Assembly: GCA_964613455.1 (NCBI GenBank)
Contig: CAZTGS010000018.1
Coordinates: 1-22,030 of the forward strand
DNA length: 22,030 bases
Origin: SCGC-AAA076-P13 sp964613455
Lineage (GTDB): Bacteria > Pseudomonadota > Gammaproteobacteria > Magnimaribacterales > D2472
Direction: 5' to 3'
A model generated the notes under the pieces. It ran no database searches. It was not told the DNA's origin and saw only the letters and a program-made list of their open reading frames with translations. Below are positions 8,144 through 15,241 of this stretch, piece after piece. Position 1 is the first letter of the stretch, and each line of letters begins with the position of its first letter. The position numbers were made by a program, and so were the translations under genes.

Positions 8144-9229
8144 ATGAAAGTACTGAGAACGCCTGATTCATGTTTTGAAAATATTAAGGATTACCCATAC
8201 AAACCTGTTTATACAAATATAAAAACTAAAGATGGGACTTCATTAAGAATTCATCATATTGATGAGGGGCCAGAAAAAGGGCCTATTCTATTAGCTATGC
8301 ATGGCCAACCTGTATGGAGTTACTTGTACATTAGAATGATACCAATTCTTAACGAGGCAGGGATAAGAGTTATTGCTCCTGATTTGGTTGGGTATGGTAA
8401 ATCAGATAAACCAGCTGCTAGAGAAGATTATTCATATCAAAATCAAGTTGATTGGATGGGAGATTGGTTAAAACAAAATGATTTTGAAGATCTAATCTTT
8501 TTTGGTCAAGATTGGGGCGGTCTTATTGGCCTAAGAATAATTGCTGCAGATCCAGATAGATTTATAAAAGTTGCTATTGGTAATACTGGACTTCCATATA
8601 ATCCAAATACTCCTAAAGAAGTTGTTGATGAGGTAAAAATATTTAAAGCTTCTAATAAGAAAATTACTCTTTTTTCAATGATCAACGAAGTAAGTAAAAT
8701 GGATGGTGGCAGTCTTAGTGGGAGTAAAAAGAAAAAAACAGACATGGCAACAAAATTTATGTATTGGCAAAAATTTACTTGGGATACTAAAAATCTACCA
8801 ATTGGTATGGTCTCTTCTTCTCAAATGGAGCGATCTTCAAAATTTAAAAGTGTAATTCACTATTTCTTTCAAAGAATTGGACTTGAGAGATTTTCACCCT
8901 TTTTTACAGATTTAATGAAAGCCTATGAGGCACCCTTCCCTAATGCTTTGTATAAAATGGGTCCAAGAGCAATGCCAAGTCATGTTCCAACAATTCCAGA
9001 TCAATCACTAGAAGCTCAACGAGAAGCAAGAGAATTCTTCAGAATAACAGACAAGCCTTTTCTATCTGTTTTTGCCGGAGACGATCCTGTTTCTAATGGT
9101 ATTGAAAAAGATGTTCTTAAAATGGTCCCAAATGCTGTAAGTGCTCCTCAAATAGGCGGAGGTCACTTTTTTCAGTGGACAAGATCAAAACAACTATCTA
9201 AGGTATTAATAGATTTTATTAACGAGTAA
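8144..9229 (+). CDS. Haloalkane dehalogenase (class I-like alpha/beta hydrolase)
   Basis: A 361-residue alpha/beta hydrolase that aligns by eye with DhlA/DmlA-type haloalkane dehalogenases, which convert R-X plus water to R-OH plus halide. The oxyanion/halide motif is HGQP (53-56, HGxP) with W58. The nucleophile elbow GQDWGG gives D123 and the adjacent halide-binding W124. The acid is in FAGDDPV (D313 or D314) and the base is H341 in GGGHFFQW. A second halide-stabilising Trp would come from the cap, W208 or W213. Class I enzymes are about 300-310 residues; this one has some 50 extra residues in the cap (about 185-270, with a lysine run SGSKKKK). No signal peptide, so cytoplasmic. It lies 18 bp after the isomerase gene. 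Activity is predicted, not proven. Confidence 0.85.
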   Translation: MKVLRTPDSCFENIKDYPYKPVYTNIKTKDGTSLRIHHIDEGPEKGPILLAMHGQPVWSYLYIRMIPILNEAGIRVIAPDLVGYGKSDKPAAREDYSYQNQVDWMGDWLKQNDFEDLIFFGQDWGGLIGLRIIAADPDRFIKVAIGNTGLPYNPNTPKEVVDEVKIFKASNKKITLFSMINEVSKMDGGSLSGSKKKKTDMATKFMYWQKFTWDTKNLPIGMVSSSQMERSSKFKSVIHYFFQRIGLERFSPFFTDLMKAYEAPFPNALYKMGPRAMPSHVPTIPDQSLEAQREAREFFRITDKPFLSVFAGDDPVSNGIEKDVLKMVPNAVSAPQIGGGHFFQWTRSKQLSKVLIDFINE

Positions 9230-9234
9230 TTTTT

Positions 9235-9915
9235 ATGATTCATTTATACACTGCATCAACCCCCAACGGACACAAAGTGTCCTGCTTGCTAGAAGCATTG
9301 GAGATGCCTTATGAATTTCATTCTATAAATCTAGGAGAAGGTGATCAACATAAACCAGATTTTTTAAAGATTAGTCCTAATGGAAGAATTCCTGCAATTG
9401 TAGATACTGATAATGATCTTTCTATCTTTGAGTCAGGTGCAATCATGCTCTATTTAGCAGATAAGGGCGGAAAACTAATCCCTAAGGATATTGAAGGTAG
9501 AGCAAAAGTTACAGAATGGCTCATGTTTCAAATGGGAGGTATTGGTCCAATGATGGGCCAAGCTAATGTTTTCTTTAGGTATTTTCCAGAAAAAATTCAA
9601 CCTGCAATTGATAGGTATCAAAATGAAACTAGACGTCTTTTTGAAGTATTAGATACTCAGTTATCGGATAAGGAATGGTTAGCTGGGGAATATTCTATAG
9701 CCGATATAGCAAACTGGTGCTGGGTAAGAACTCATAATTGGTCTGGTGTTTCATTGGATGGGCTGAACCACTTAGAAAAATGGAAAAACAGAATGTATGA
9801 ACAACCAGGAATGCTTAAAGGAACGAAGATTCCTGTGGACAGAGATAGTTTATTGAAAGACGAGAAAGATAAAGAAAAGTTTATTAAAAATGCACAAAAA
9901 ATGGTGAAAAAATAA
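9235..9915 (+). CDS. yfcG: YfcG-like (Nu-class) glutathione S-transferase
   Basis: A 226-residue glutathione transferase. The N-terminal thioredoxin fold opens MIHLYTASTPNGHKVS, with T9 and N11 in the same positions as the glutathione-contacting Thr9 and Asn11 of E. coli YfcG. It continues with the cis-Pro segment NGRIPAIVD and FESGAIMLYLAD. The alpha-helical domain has LMFQMGGIGPMMGQANVFFRY and YSIADIANWCWV, again as in YfcG. YfcG proteins show disulfide-bond reductase and peroxidase activity with glutathione. The gene begins 5 bp after the dehalogenase stop, so it is surely co-transcribed and may reduce oxidised intermediates or act on the same substrate. Subclass recognition is good; the physiological reaction is unknown. 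Confidence 0.9.
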   Translation: MIHLYTASTPNGHKVSCLLEALEMPYEFHSINLGEGDQHKPDFLKISPNGRIPAIVDTDNDLSIFESGAIMLYLADKGGKLIPKDIEGRAKVTEWLMFQMGGIGPMMGQANVFFRYFPEKIQPAIDRYQNETRRLFEVLDTQLSDKEWLAGEYSIADIANWCWVRTHNWSGVSLDGLNHLEKWKNRMYEQPGMLKGTKIPVDRDSLLKDEKDKEKFIKNAQKMVKK

Positions 9916-9926
9916 AGGAGAGATTT

Positions 9927-10541
9927 ATGTTAAAAATTCATTTTGTTGCAGGCACAAGGGCTGGAAGAGTAGTTTGGTTGCTTGAAGAGTTAGGATTAGA
10001 GTATGAAGTTAATATTATGCCTTTTACAAAAGAAGGTCTTAAATCAGAAGAGCATAGATCAAGACATGCTTTAGGAAGGGTTCCTGTATTGGAGGATGGA
10101 GATATCTCTATATTTGAATCGGGAGCTATTATTCAATACGTTCTTGAGCGTCATAAAGATGGCGGTTTAAAGCCTGATTCAAGCTCTGAAGAGTTTCCAT
10201 ATTATCTGCAATGGTTCCATTATTGCGAAGGTATGGTTATGCCTCCAATGAACCAGATTGTAGTTCAGACAATTTTATTACCGCCTGACAGAAGAGATGA
10301 GAATGTTTTGAATCAAGCTAAAAAATTATTAAGTAAATCATTGGCTCCAGTAAACGAAAATCTTGCAGATAAAGATTATTTAGTTGGGAATTTTTCAGCT
10401 GCTGATCTTATGCTTGGACATTCGTGCTTTATGGCAAATAGATTAGGTTGTGTATCAGAAGAAATGGAACATATTAAAAATTATGTGTCTAAAATTGAAG
10501 GTAGACCAGCATTTCAAAAAGCTATAACAATGGGGCAATAA
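9927..10541 (+). CDS. Glutathione S-transferase family protein
   Basis: A 204-residue GST, different from its upstream neighbour. The thioredoxin-fold half opens KIHFVAGTRAGRVVWLLEELGLEYEV and has the cis-Pro in LGRVPVLEDGD and the glutathione gamma-Glu site in FESGAIIQYV. The helical half ends with NFSAADLMLGHS and IEGRPAFQKA, typical of cytosolic bacterial GSTs. The active-site position holds Thr/Arg rather than a catalytic Tyr or Cys, so Ser/Thr-type activation or a non-transferase role is possible. A clear AGGAG ribosome site precedes the ATG, 11 bp after the YfcG-like gene. Having two dissimilar GSTs side by side suggests sequential glutathione conjugation and removal, but this is inference. 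Confidence 0.9.
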   Translation: MLKIHFVAGTRAGRVVWLLEELGLEYEVNIMPFTKEGLKSEEHRSRHALGRVPVLEDGDISIFESGAIIQYVLERHKDGGLKPDSSSEEFPYYLQWFHYCEGMVMPPMNQIVVQTILLPPDRRDENVLNQAKKLLSKSLAPVNENLADKDYLVGNFSAADLMLGHSCFMANRLGCVSEEMEHIKNYVSKIEGRPAFQKAITMGQ

Positions 10542-10542
10542 A

Positions 10543-10944
10543 ATGAAAGTAGAAAATGCAGTTACACCAAATGAAGAGCAACTTGCAGGCTTCTTAGAGG
10601 GAGATACTGAATCTCCAATAAAAATGGTAAATCTTTTAACATTCAAGGATAAGGCAGAATATGCAGATGGAAGAGAGACAAATCTTTCAGGCAAGGAAGC
10701 ATATGAAATCTATGCTACTGAGGTTAAAGGGCATCTTAAAAAGGTTGGTGGTAAATCTATTTTTTTTGGTGAGGTTCAGAGACTTATGCTTGGTGAAGTA
10801 GAAGAGTTGTGGGATTGGGTAGCCATAGCAGAATATCCAAGCAGAAAAGCTATGTTGGAAATGATCATGAATTCTGATTATCAAAAGAGTGAAGAACATA
10901 GAAGTGCCGGTCTTGCTGGCCAACTAAATATTGAAACGAAATAG
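10543..10944 (+). CDS. DUF1330 domain protein
   Basis: A 133-residue protein with the DUF1330 pattern (dimeric alpha/beta-barrel, ferredoxin-like fold): MVNLLTFKDKAEY near residue 27, the segment GKEAYEIYATEVKGHLKKVGGKSIFFGEV, and WDWVAIAEYPSRKAMLEMIMNSDYQKSEEHRSAGL towards the end. The W-x-x-V-A-I-x-E-Y-P-S strand and the following helix are characteristic. Proteins of this fold bind small hydrophobic or heme-like ligands and include monooxygenases and isomerases, but DUF1330 itself has no settled function. The ATG is 1 bp after the GST stop and the stop is 2 bp ahead of the DUF2855 start, so it sits in the tightest part of the operon. Confidence 0.82.
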   Translation: MKVENAVTPNEEQLAGFLEGDTESPIKMVNLLTFKDKAEYADGRETNLSGKEAYEIYATEVKGHLKKVGGKSIFFGEVQRLMLGEVEELWDWVAIAEYPSRKAMLEMIMNSDYQKSEEHRSAGLAGQLNIETK

Positions 10945-10946
10945 TT

Positions 10947-12044
10947 TTGAACCAACTACAAACACTCAAAAGTGATCTAACAAAAACTAGGATTATAGAC
11001 TCTCCATCACCTTCATTGGAAGAGGGAGATATTTCTGTTTCGATCGAAAGTTTTGCTTTTACAGCCAACAACGTAACGTATGGAGTAGCTGGAGATACGA
11101 TTGGTTATTGGAGTTTTTTTCCTGCTGAAAAAAATATTAATAACGAATGGGGCTGTATCCCGGTTTGGGGTTTAGCAAAAGTTACTCATTCGAATAATAA
11201 AGAAATAAATCTAGGGGAAAGACTTTTTGGATATTTCCCCGCAGCAGATACTTTAAATTTGAGACCTATAAAAATTTCTGATCAAAGTTTTAGTGATGGC
11301 AGAGATCATAGAAAAGAGCTTCCGCCTGTATACAATAATTATGTAAGGCTTTCAGGAGACCATAATTATGATCCTTCTATGGATGATATTCGGTCACTTC
11401 TCTTTCCGTTACATGTAACTTCATTTTGTTTATGCGATGCATTACAAGATGAGTCTTATCTTGGAGCATCTCAAATTATTATTGTTAGTGCCTCTAGCAA
11501 AACAGCAATTGGCCTAGCCCAAGGTCTTGCTGATATTCCTGATGCTCCAAAAACAGTTGGTCTTACTTCGGCTAAAAATTCTGCCTTTGTTAAAAATTTA
11601 GGTTGTTATGACGAGGTCATTTCCTATGATCAGCTAGAGACTATTGATTATCAAAGTAAGTCTGTAATAGTCGATATGGCTGGTAGTAGAGAAATTTTAG
11701 GTACTTTACATGGCTCTCTTAAAGATAATATGCTTAAGTGCTTTACGGTTGGAATGACGCATTGGGATAACGAAATAACAGCAGAGGATGCTTTAGGCCA
11801 AGCAATGTTAAGAGATCGAACTGAATTCTTTTTTGCTCCAGCACATATTCAAAAACGAATCAAAGATTGGGGTCATGAGGGTTATGGTGAAAAAACAAAT
11901 ACTTTTATGAGTTCAAGAGCATTGCAAAGTAAAGAGTGGATGCAAGTTAAAACAATAATTGGGCTAGAAACTTTTCTTCCTACCTACGGAAAGGTTGTTT
12001 CTGGTGATATAAATCCTAACGAAGGAATAATCGTAAAAATATAG
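10947..12044 (+). CDS. DUF2855 family protein (MDR-like)
   Basis: A 365-residue protein of the uncharacterised DUF2855 family, which looks related to medium-chain dehydrogenase/quinone oxidoreductases. The N-terminal half has FTANNVTYGVAGDTIGYWSFFP and WGCIPVWGLAKV, resembling the GroES-like substrate domain. The second half has a Rossmann-like core (IIIVSASSKTAIGLAQGL, KTVGLTS, SVIVDMAGS) without the usual GxGxxG. It is read from a TTG start, 2 bp after the DUF1330 stop; no alternative ATG exists near the family's usual N-terminus, so TTG with coupled translation is the best choice. Family members often accompany GST, DUF1330 and SDR genes in marine bacteria as far as I recall. Function is unknown; a reductase acting on an enone or quinone-like intermediate would fit. 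Confidence 0.8.
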   Translation: MNQLQTLKSDLTKTRIIDSPSPSLEEGDISVSIESFAFTANNVTYGVAGDTIGYWSFFPAEKNINNEWGCIPVWGLAKVTHSNNKEINLGERLFGYFPAADTLNLRPIKISDQSFSDGRDHRKELPPVYNNYVRLSGDHNYDPSMDDIRSLLFPLHVTSFCLCDALQDESYLGASQIIIVSASSKTAIGLAQGLADIPDAPKTVGLTSAKNSAFVKNLGCYDEVISYDQLETIDYQSKSVIVDMAGSREILGTLHGSLKDNMLKCFTVGMTHWDNEITAEDALGQAMLRDRTEFFFAPAHIQKRIKDWGHEGYGEKTNTFMSSRALQSKEWMQVKTIIGLETFLPTYGKVVSGDINPNEGIIVKI

Positions 12045-12053
12045 GAGTGCTTT

Positions 12054-12842
12054 ATGGAAATTAAAAATAAAAGAGTGGTTGTTACTGGTGCGGCTAGTGG
12101 AATTGGTAAAGCTTTATGTGAAGAGTTTTTTGCATCAGGAGTTAAGTCATTGGTCTGTGTTGATATGAACTTCAGTGGAGCTGAAGAAACAGCAAAAAGT
12201 GTTAATGGTATAGCGGTAAATGCTGATGTTTCAAAAGAAGAAGATATTATTAATGTTATTAAAAAAGCTAATGAGTTCGCCGGGGGAATTGATATATTTT
12301 GTTCTAATGCAGGCATCGGTGGTAAGCCAGGTTTTTTTGAGTCAGACCCATCTGACTGGGAACTAATCTGGGGAGTAAACGTACAGTCTCATATTCATGC
12401 TGCTAAACATGTTCTTCCTCAAATGATTGAGCAAGGTGGAGGCTATTTAATGAATACATCATCTGCTGCTGGGTTATTAACTCAACTTGGGGCATCTGGA
12501 TATGCGGTAACAAAAGCTGCGGCTGTAAGTTTTGCTGAATGGATAAAAATTACCTACGGCAATAAAGGAATAGGCGTATCTTGCTTATGTCCTCAGGCAG
12601 TTAGGACTGCTATGACAGCGGATGGTGCAGGTGTTGCTGGGGTAGACGGAATGATGGAGCCTGATGTTGTTGCAAAAGACGTACTTAATGCTATAGAAGA
12701 AGAAAGATTTTTAATAACGCCTCATGAAGAAGTTCTTGAGTACGTTAAAAGAAAAGGCAATGATAGAGATAGATGGATTGGTGGCATGCAGAGACTTCAA
12801 ACACAATACGAAGACTTTTTAACACCTATGAATAAAGAGTAA
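12054..12842 (+). CDS. Classical short-chain dehydrogenase/reductase
   Basis: A 262-residue SDR. The cofactor loop TGAASGIG is at 11-18, D37 at the end of beta-2 (VCVDMN) favours NAD(H), NADVS follows at 56-60, and NAG is at 85-87. The catalytic residues are S136/S137 (MNTSSAAG), Y150 and K154 (YAVTK), with an active-site Asn in GVNVQS (N109). The C-terminal segment SCLCPQAVRTAM is standard. It probably oxidises a secondary alcohol or reduces a ketone in the pathway encoded by this operon; an alcohol released by the dehalogenase or sulfatase is a natural candidate. It starts 9 bp after DUF2855 with AGGAG upstream. The family is certain; the substrate is inference. Confidence 0.92.
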   Translation: MEIKNKRVVVTGAASGIGKALCEEFFASGVKSLVCVDMNFSGAEETAKSVNGIAVNADVSKEEDIINVIKKANEFAGGIDIFCSNAGIGGKPGFFESDPSDWELIWGVNVQSHIHAAKHVLPQMIEQGGGYLMNTSSAAGLLTQLGASGYAVTKAAAVSFAEWIKITYGNKGIGVSCLCPQAVRTAMTADGAGVAGVDGMMEPDVVAKDVLNAIEEERFLITPHEEVLEYVKRKGNDRDRWIGGMQRLQTQYEDFLTPMNKE

Positions 12843-12868
12843 TATAAATAATAAAAAAGGAATAAATT

Positions 12869-13837
12869 ATGAAAACTAAAATTACTGAACTTTTTAATAT
12901 AGAACATCCAATTATTCAAGGTGGGATGCATCATGTTGGCTTTGCAGAACTGGCTGCTGCAGTATCGAATGCAGGTGGTCTTGGAACAATTACTGGACTA
13001 ACCCAGGGAACTCCAGAGAAATTAGCTAAAGAGATAGCACGTTGTCAGGAAATGACTGATAAACCATTCGCTGTAAATCTTACATTTTTACCATCACTAA
13101 CTCCTCCTGACTATCCGGGATTAATTAAAGTTATTATTGATGCGGGCGTCCCTATCGTTGAGACTGCAGGAAGAAATCCTGCTGAATATCTTCCGGCGCT
13201 AAAAGAAGCTGGTATTAAAGTTATTCATAAATGCACTTCGGTTAGACATTCATTAAAGGCTCAAGCTATAGGCTGTGATGCAGTTTCTGTTGATGGTTTT
13301 GAATGCGGCGGTCATCCGGGTGAAGATGATATTCCTAATTTTATTTTGTTACCAAGAGCTGCAGATGAATTAGAAATACCTTTTGTAGCATCCGGGGGGA
13401 TGGCTGATGCTAGAAGCCTTGTTGCTGCTATGGCTTTAGGGGCCGAGGGCATGAATATGGGAACTAGATTTATTGCAACACAAGATGCTCCAGTCCATCA
13501 AAATGTAAAAGAAGCTATCGTAAATGCATCAGAATTAGATACTCGTTTGATAATGAGGTCATTAACTAATACTGAAAGAGTTTTAAATAACCCAGCGGTT
13601 GAGAGATTAATAGAAAAAGAAAAGCAACTTGGAGATGATCTAACTTTTGCAGATATTATTGATGAAGTTGCTGGAGTCTATCCAAAAATAATGCATGAAG
13701 GCACTATGGAAGTTGGTGCTTGGTCTTGTGGGATGGTTGCTGGACTCGTTAACGATATCCCAACGGTCCAGGAATTAATCGATGGGATTATGTCCGGGGC
13801 CGATGAGATAATTAATTCTAGATTACAAAATTTCTAG
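12869..13837 (+). CDS. FMN-dependent NMO-family protein, closest in pattern to NADH:quinone reductase
   Basis: A 322-residue TIM-barrel flavoprotein of the 2-nitropropane dioxygenase/nitronate monooxygenase superfamily. FMN-binding stretches are IIQGGM (15-20), the phosphate-binding FVASGGMADARSL (172-184) and GAEGMNMGTRFIA (191-203). H149 lies in GFECGGHPGEDDIP (143-156). That motif, with EHPIIQGGM, VIHKCTSVRHSLKA and LIMRSLTNTERV, is the pattern I remember for PA1024 of Pseudomonas aeruginosa, which was reassigned from nitronate monooxygenase to NADH:quinone reductase. So the automatic label nitronate monooxygenase may be wrong. It is the last gene of the plus-strand cluster, 26 bp after the SDR with AAGGAA upstream, and ends 3 bp before the convergent formate dehydrogenase. 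A quinone or enone detoxification step would suit the operon. Confidence 0.85.
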   Translation: MKTKITELFNIEHPIIQGGMHHVGFAELAAAVSNAGGLGTITGLTQGTPEKLAKEIARCQEMTDKPFAVNLTFLPSLTPPDYPGLIKVIIDAGVPIVETAGRNPAEYLPALKEAGIKVIHKCTSVRHSLKAQAIGCDAVSVDGFECGGHPGEDDIPNFILLPRAADELEIPFVASGGMADARSLVAAMALGAEGMNMGTRFIATQDAPVHQNVKEAIVNASELDTRLIMRSLTNTERVLNNPAVERLIEKEKQLGDDLTFADIIDEVAGVYPKIMHEGTMEVGAWSCGMVAGLVNDIPTVQELIDGIMSGADEIINSRLQNF

Positions 13838-13840
13838 ATC

Positions 13841-15037
13841 TTATTTCTTATATTCTGCTGCCTCTTCAGAACCATCTGTTGCTGTGCCTTTAGTATATGA
13901 GTGTGCACCCATACCAGCAAGATCTCCATTTTGTACAATTAAATAAGGATCTCTAATTGGCTCACCAGCAAAGAAGCATTCTAAAATTTCTCTTACGCCT
14001 GCAGCATATCTTGTTTGAGCTGATAGAGATGTTCCAGAAGTATGAGGCGTCATACCGTGATTTGGCATTGTCCTCCATACATGATCATTTGGAGCTGGCT
14101 GCGGAAACCAAACATCTCCAGCGTAACCACTCAATTGACCTGATTCTAAAGCTCTAGCTATTGCATCTTTATCGCAAATCTTTCCTCTAGCAGTATTTAC
14201 TATGTAAGCTCCGCGTTTCATTTTTGAAATCAGTGCATCATTAAATAAATGTTCAGTTTTAGGATGCAATGGACAACTGATGTTAACTACATCGCAAACA
14301 GCAACTAATGACTCTACAGAATCATGATAAGTAAGGTTTAATTCTGCTTCAACTTCATCGGAAAGTTTATGTATATCAAAGTAATGAAGATGAACGTCAA
14401 AAGGCTTCATCTTTCTTAACACATCAATTCCAATCCTTCCTGCGGCTACAGTTCCAACATGCATACCTTCAACATCGTAAGATCTTTGAACTGCATCGGC
14501 TATATTCCAGCCACCCTCATTAACAATTCTGTGTTGATTATGGTAATCCCTTACCATTGAAAGGATCATCATAACGATGTGTTCAGCAACAGATCTGGAG
14601 TTACAGTAAGTAACTTCGACTACATCAATGTTATTGTCCATGGCGCCTTGAAGATCAACATGGTCTGATCCAATACCTGCTGTAATTGCCATTTTTAAAT
14701 TTGGTGCAGTTTTCATCTTTTCACTTGTAAGATAATATGGAAAAAATGGTTGTGAAATTACAATATCAGCATCAACTAATTCTCTATCTGCTTCGCACCC
14801 CTCTCCGTCCTTGTCAGATGTGACAACCAGGGTATGTCCTGCGTCTTCTAAAAATTTTCGAAGTCCAAGCTCTCCTGAAACACACCCTAATAATTCTCCA
14901 GGTGTGAAGTCTATTGCTTTTGGTGAAGGCAATGTCATCCCATCTGGATACTTATCAATTTTTGGTAGATCATCTCTTGCATACTTTTCTGGCATGCCTG
15001 TTAATGGATCGTCGTATAAAACACATAAAATTTTCAT
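13841..15037 (-). CDS. fdh: NAD+-dependent formate dehydrogenase
   Basis: A 398-residue cytoplasmic enzyme oxidising formate to CO2 with NAD+. It is strikingly like the metal-free FDH of Pseudomonas sp. 101, and residue numbers coincide with that enzyme's usual numbering. N146 (TYCNS), R284 (NTARGK), D308, Q313 (FPQPAP) and H332 (MTPHTSG) are all present. The Rossmann loop GTVAAGRIG is at 195-203, and D221 (HYFDIH) after beta-2 predicts NAD+ rather than NADP+. The C-terminus with LIVQNGDLAGMGAHSY is intact. The ribosome site is AGGGAG. It is a single-gene unit convergent with the degradative operon, with 3 bp between stops. It can supply NADH from formate made by C1 breakdown; no formaldehyde-to-formate genes are visible in the window. 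Confidence 0.97.
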   Translation of the reverse strand: MKILCVLYDDPLTGMPEKYARDDLPKIDKYPDGMTLPSPKAIDFTPGELLGCVSGELGLRKFLEDAGHTLVVTSDKDGEGCEADRELVDADIVISQPFFPYYLTSEKMKTAPNLKMAITAGIGSDHVDLQGAMDNNIDVVEVTYCNSRSVAEHIVMMILSMVRDYHNQHRIVNEGGWNIADAVQRSYDVEGMHVGTVAAGRIGIDVLRKMKPFDVHLHYFDIHKLSDEVEAELNLTYHDSVESLVAVCDVVNISCPLHPKTEHLFNDALISKMKRGAYIVNTARGKICDKDAIARALESGQLSGYAGDVWFPQPAPNDHVWRTMPNHGMTPHTSGTSLSAQTRYAAGVREILECFFAGEPIRDPYLIVQNGDLAGMGAHSYTKGTATDGSEEAAEYKK

Positions 15038-15057
15038 ATTTTCTCCCTATAAAAAAT

Positions 15058-15074
15058 TATTACTATTAGTAATA
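15058..15074. promoter_or_regulatory. 17-nt palindrome upstream of formate dehydrogenase
   Basis: TATTACTATTAGTAATA is a perfect inverted repeat with 8-nt arms around one central base. It lies 21-37 bp ahead of the formate dehydrogenase ATG on the minus strand, a natural place for an operator overlapping the promoter or leader. It is too AT-rich to be a terminator and has no T-tract. The binding protein is unknown. Confidence 0.45.
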
Positions 15075-15159
15075 GAACAGAGTTTATTTAAAAAAACAAG
15101 AAAAATATGTCGTATTAATTTTATGATAAAAGCATTAAATTGAGCTTTTTAAAATTTAT

Positions 15160-15227
15160 AGGCTTAATGTTATTAATAACTACATTGAAATACATAATAA
15201 AGAAATATTATTAGAGGATTTAAGCCT
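15160..15227. repeat. Widely spaced inverted repeat AGGCTTAA/TTAAGCCT
   Basis: Two perfect 8-nt arms (15160-15167 and 15220-15227) are separated by 52 bp of AT-rich DNA, and the right arm is followed by TTTTTAT. It might be a two-site operator or a weak hairpin. With arms this short in AT-rich DNA, chance is a serious alternative. Confidence 0.25.
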
Positions 15228-15241
15228 TTTTATACTATTTT

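Noticed and set aside
11984..12316. Open frame of 110 codons on the minus strand
   Set aside because: It is antisense to the DUF2855/SDR junction, within well-supported genes on the other strand, with no family features.
14811..15143. Open frame of 110 codons on the plus strand
   Set aside because: It lies mostly antisense within the certain formate dehydrogenase gene and has no recognisable protein pattern.
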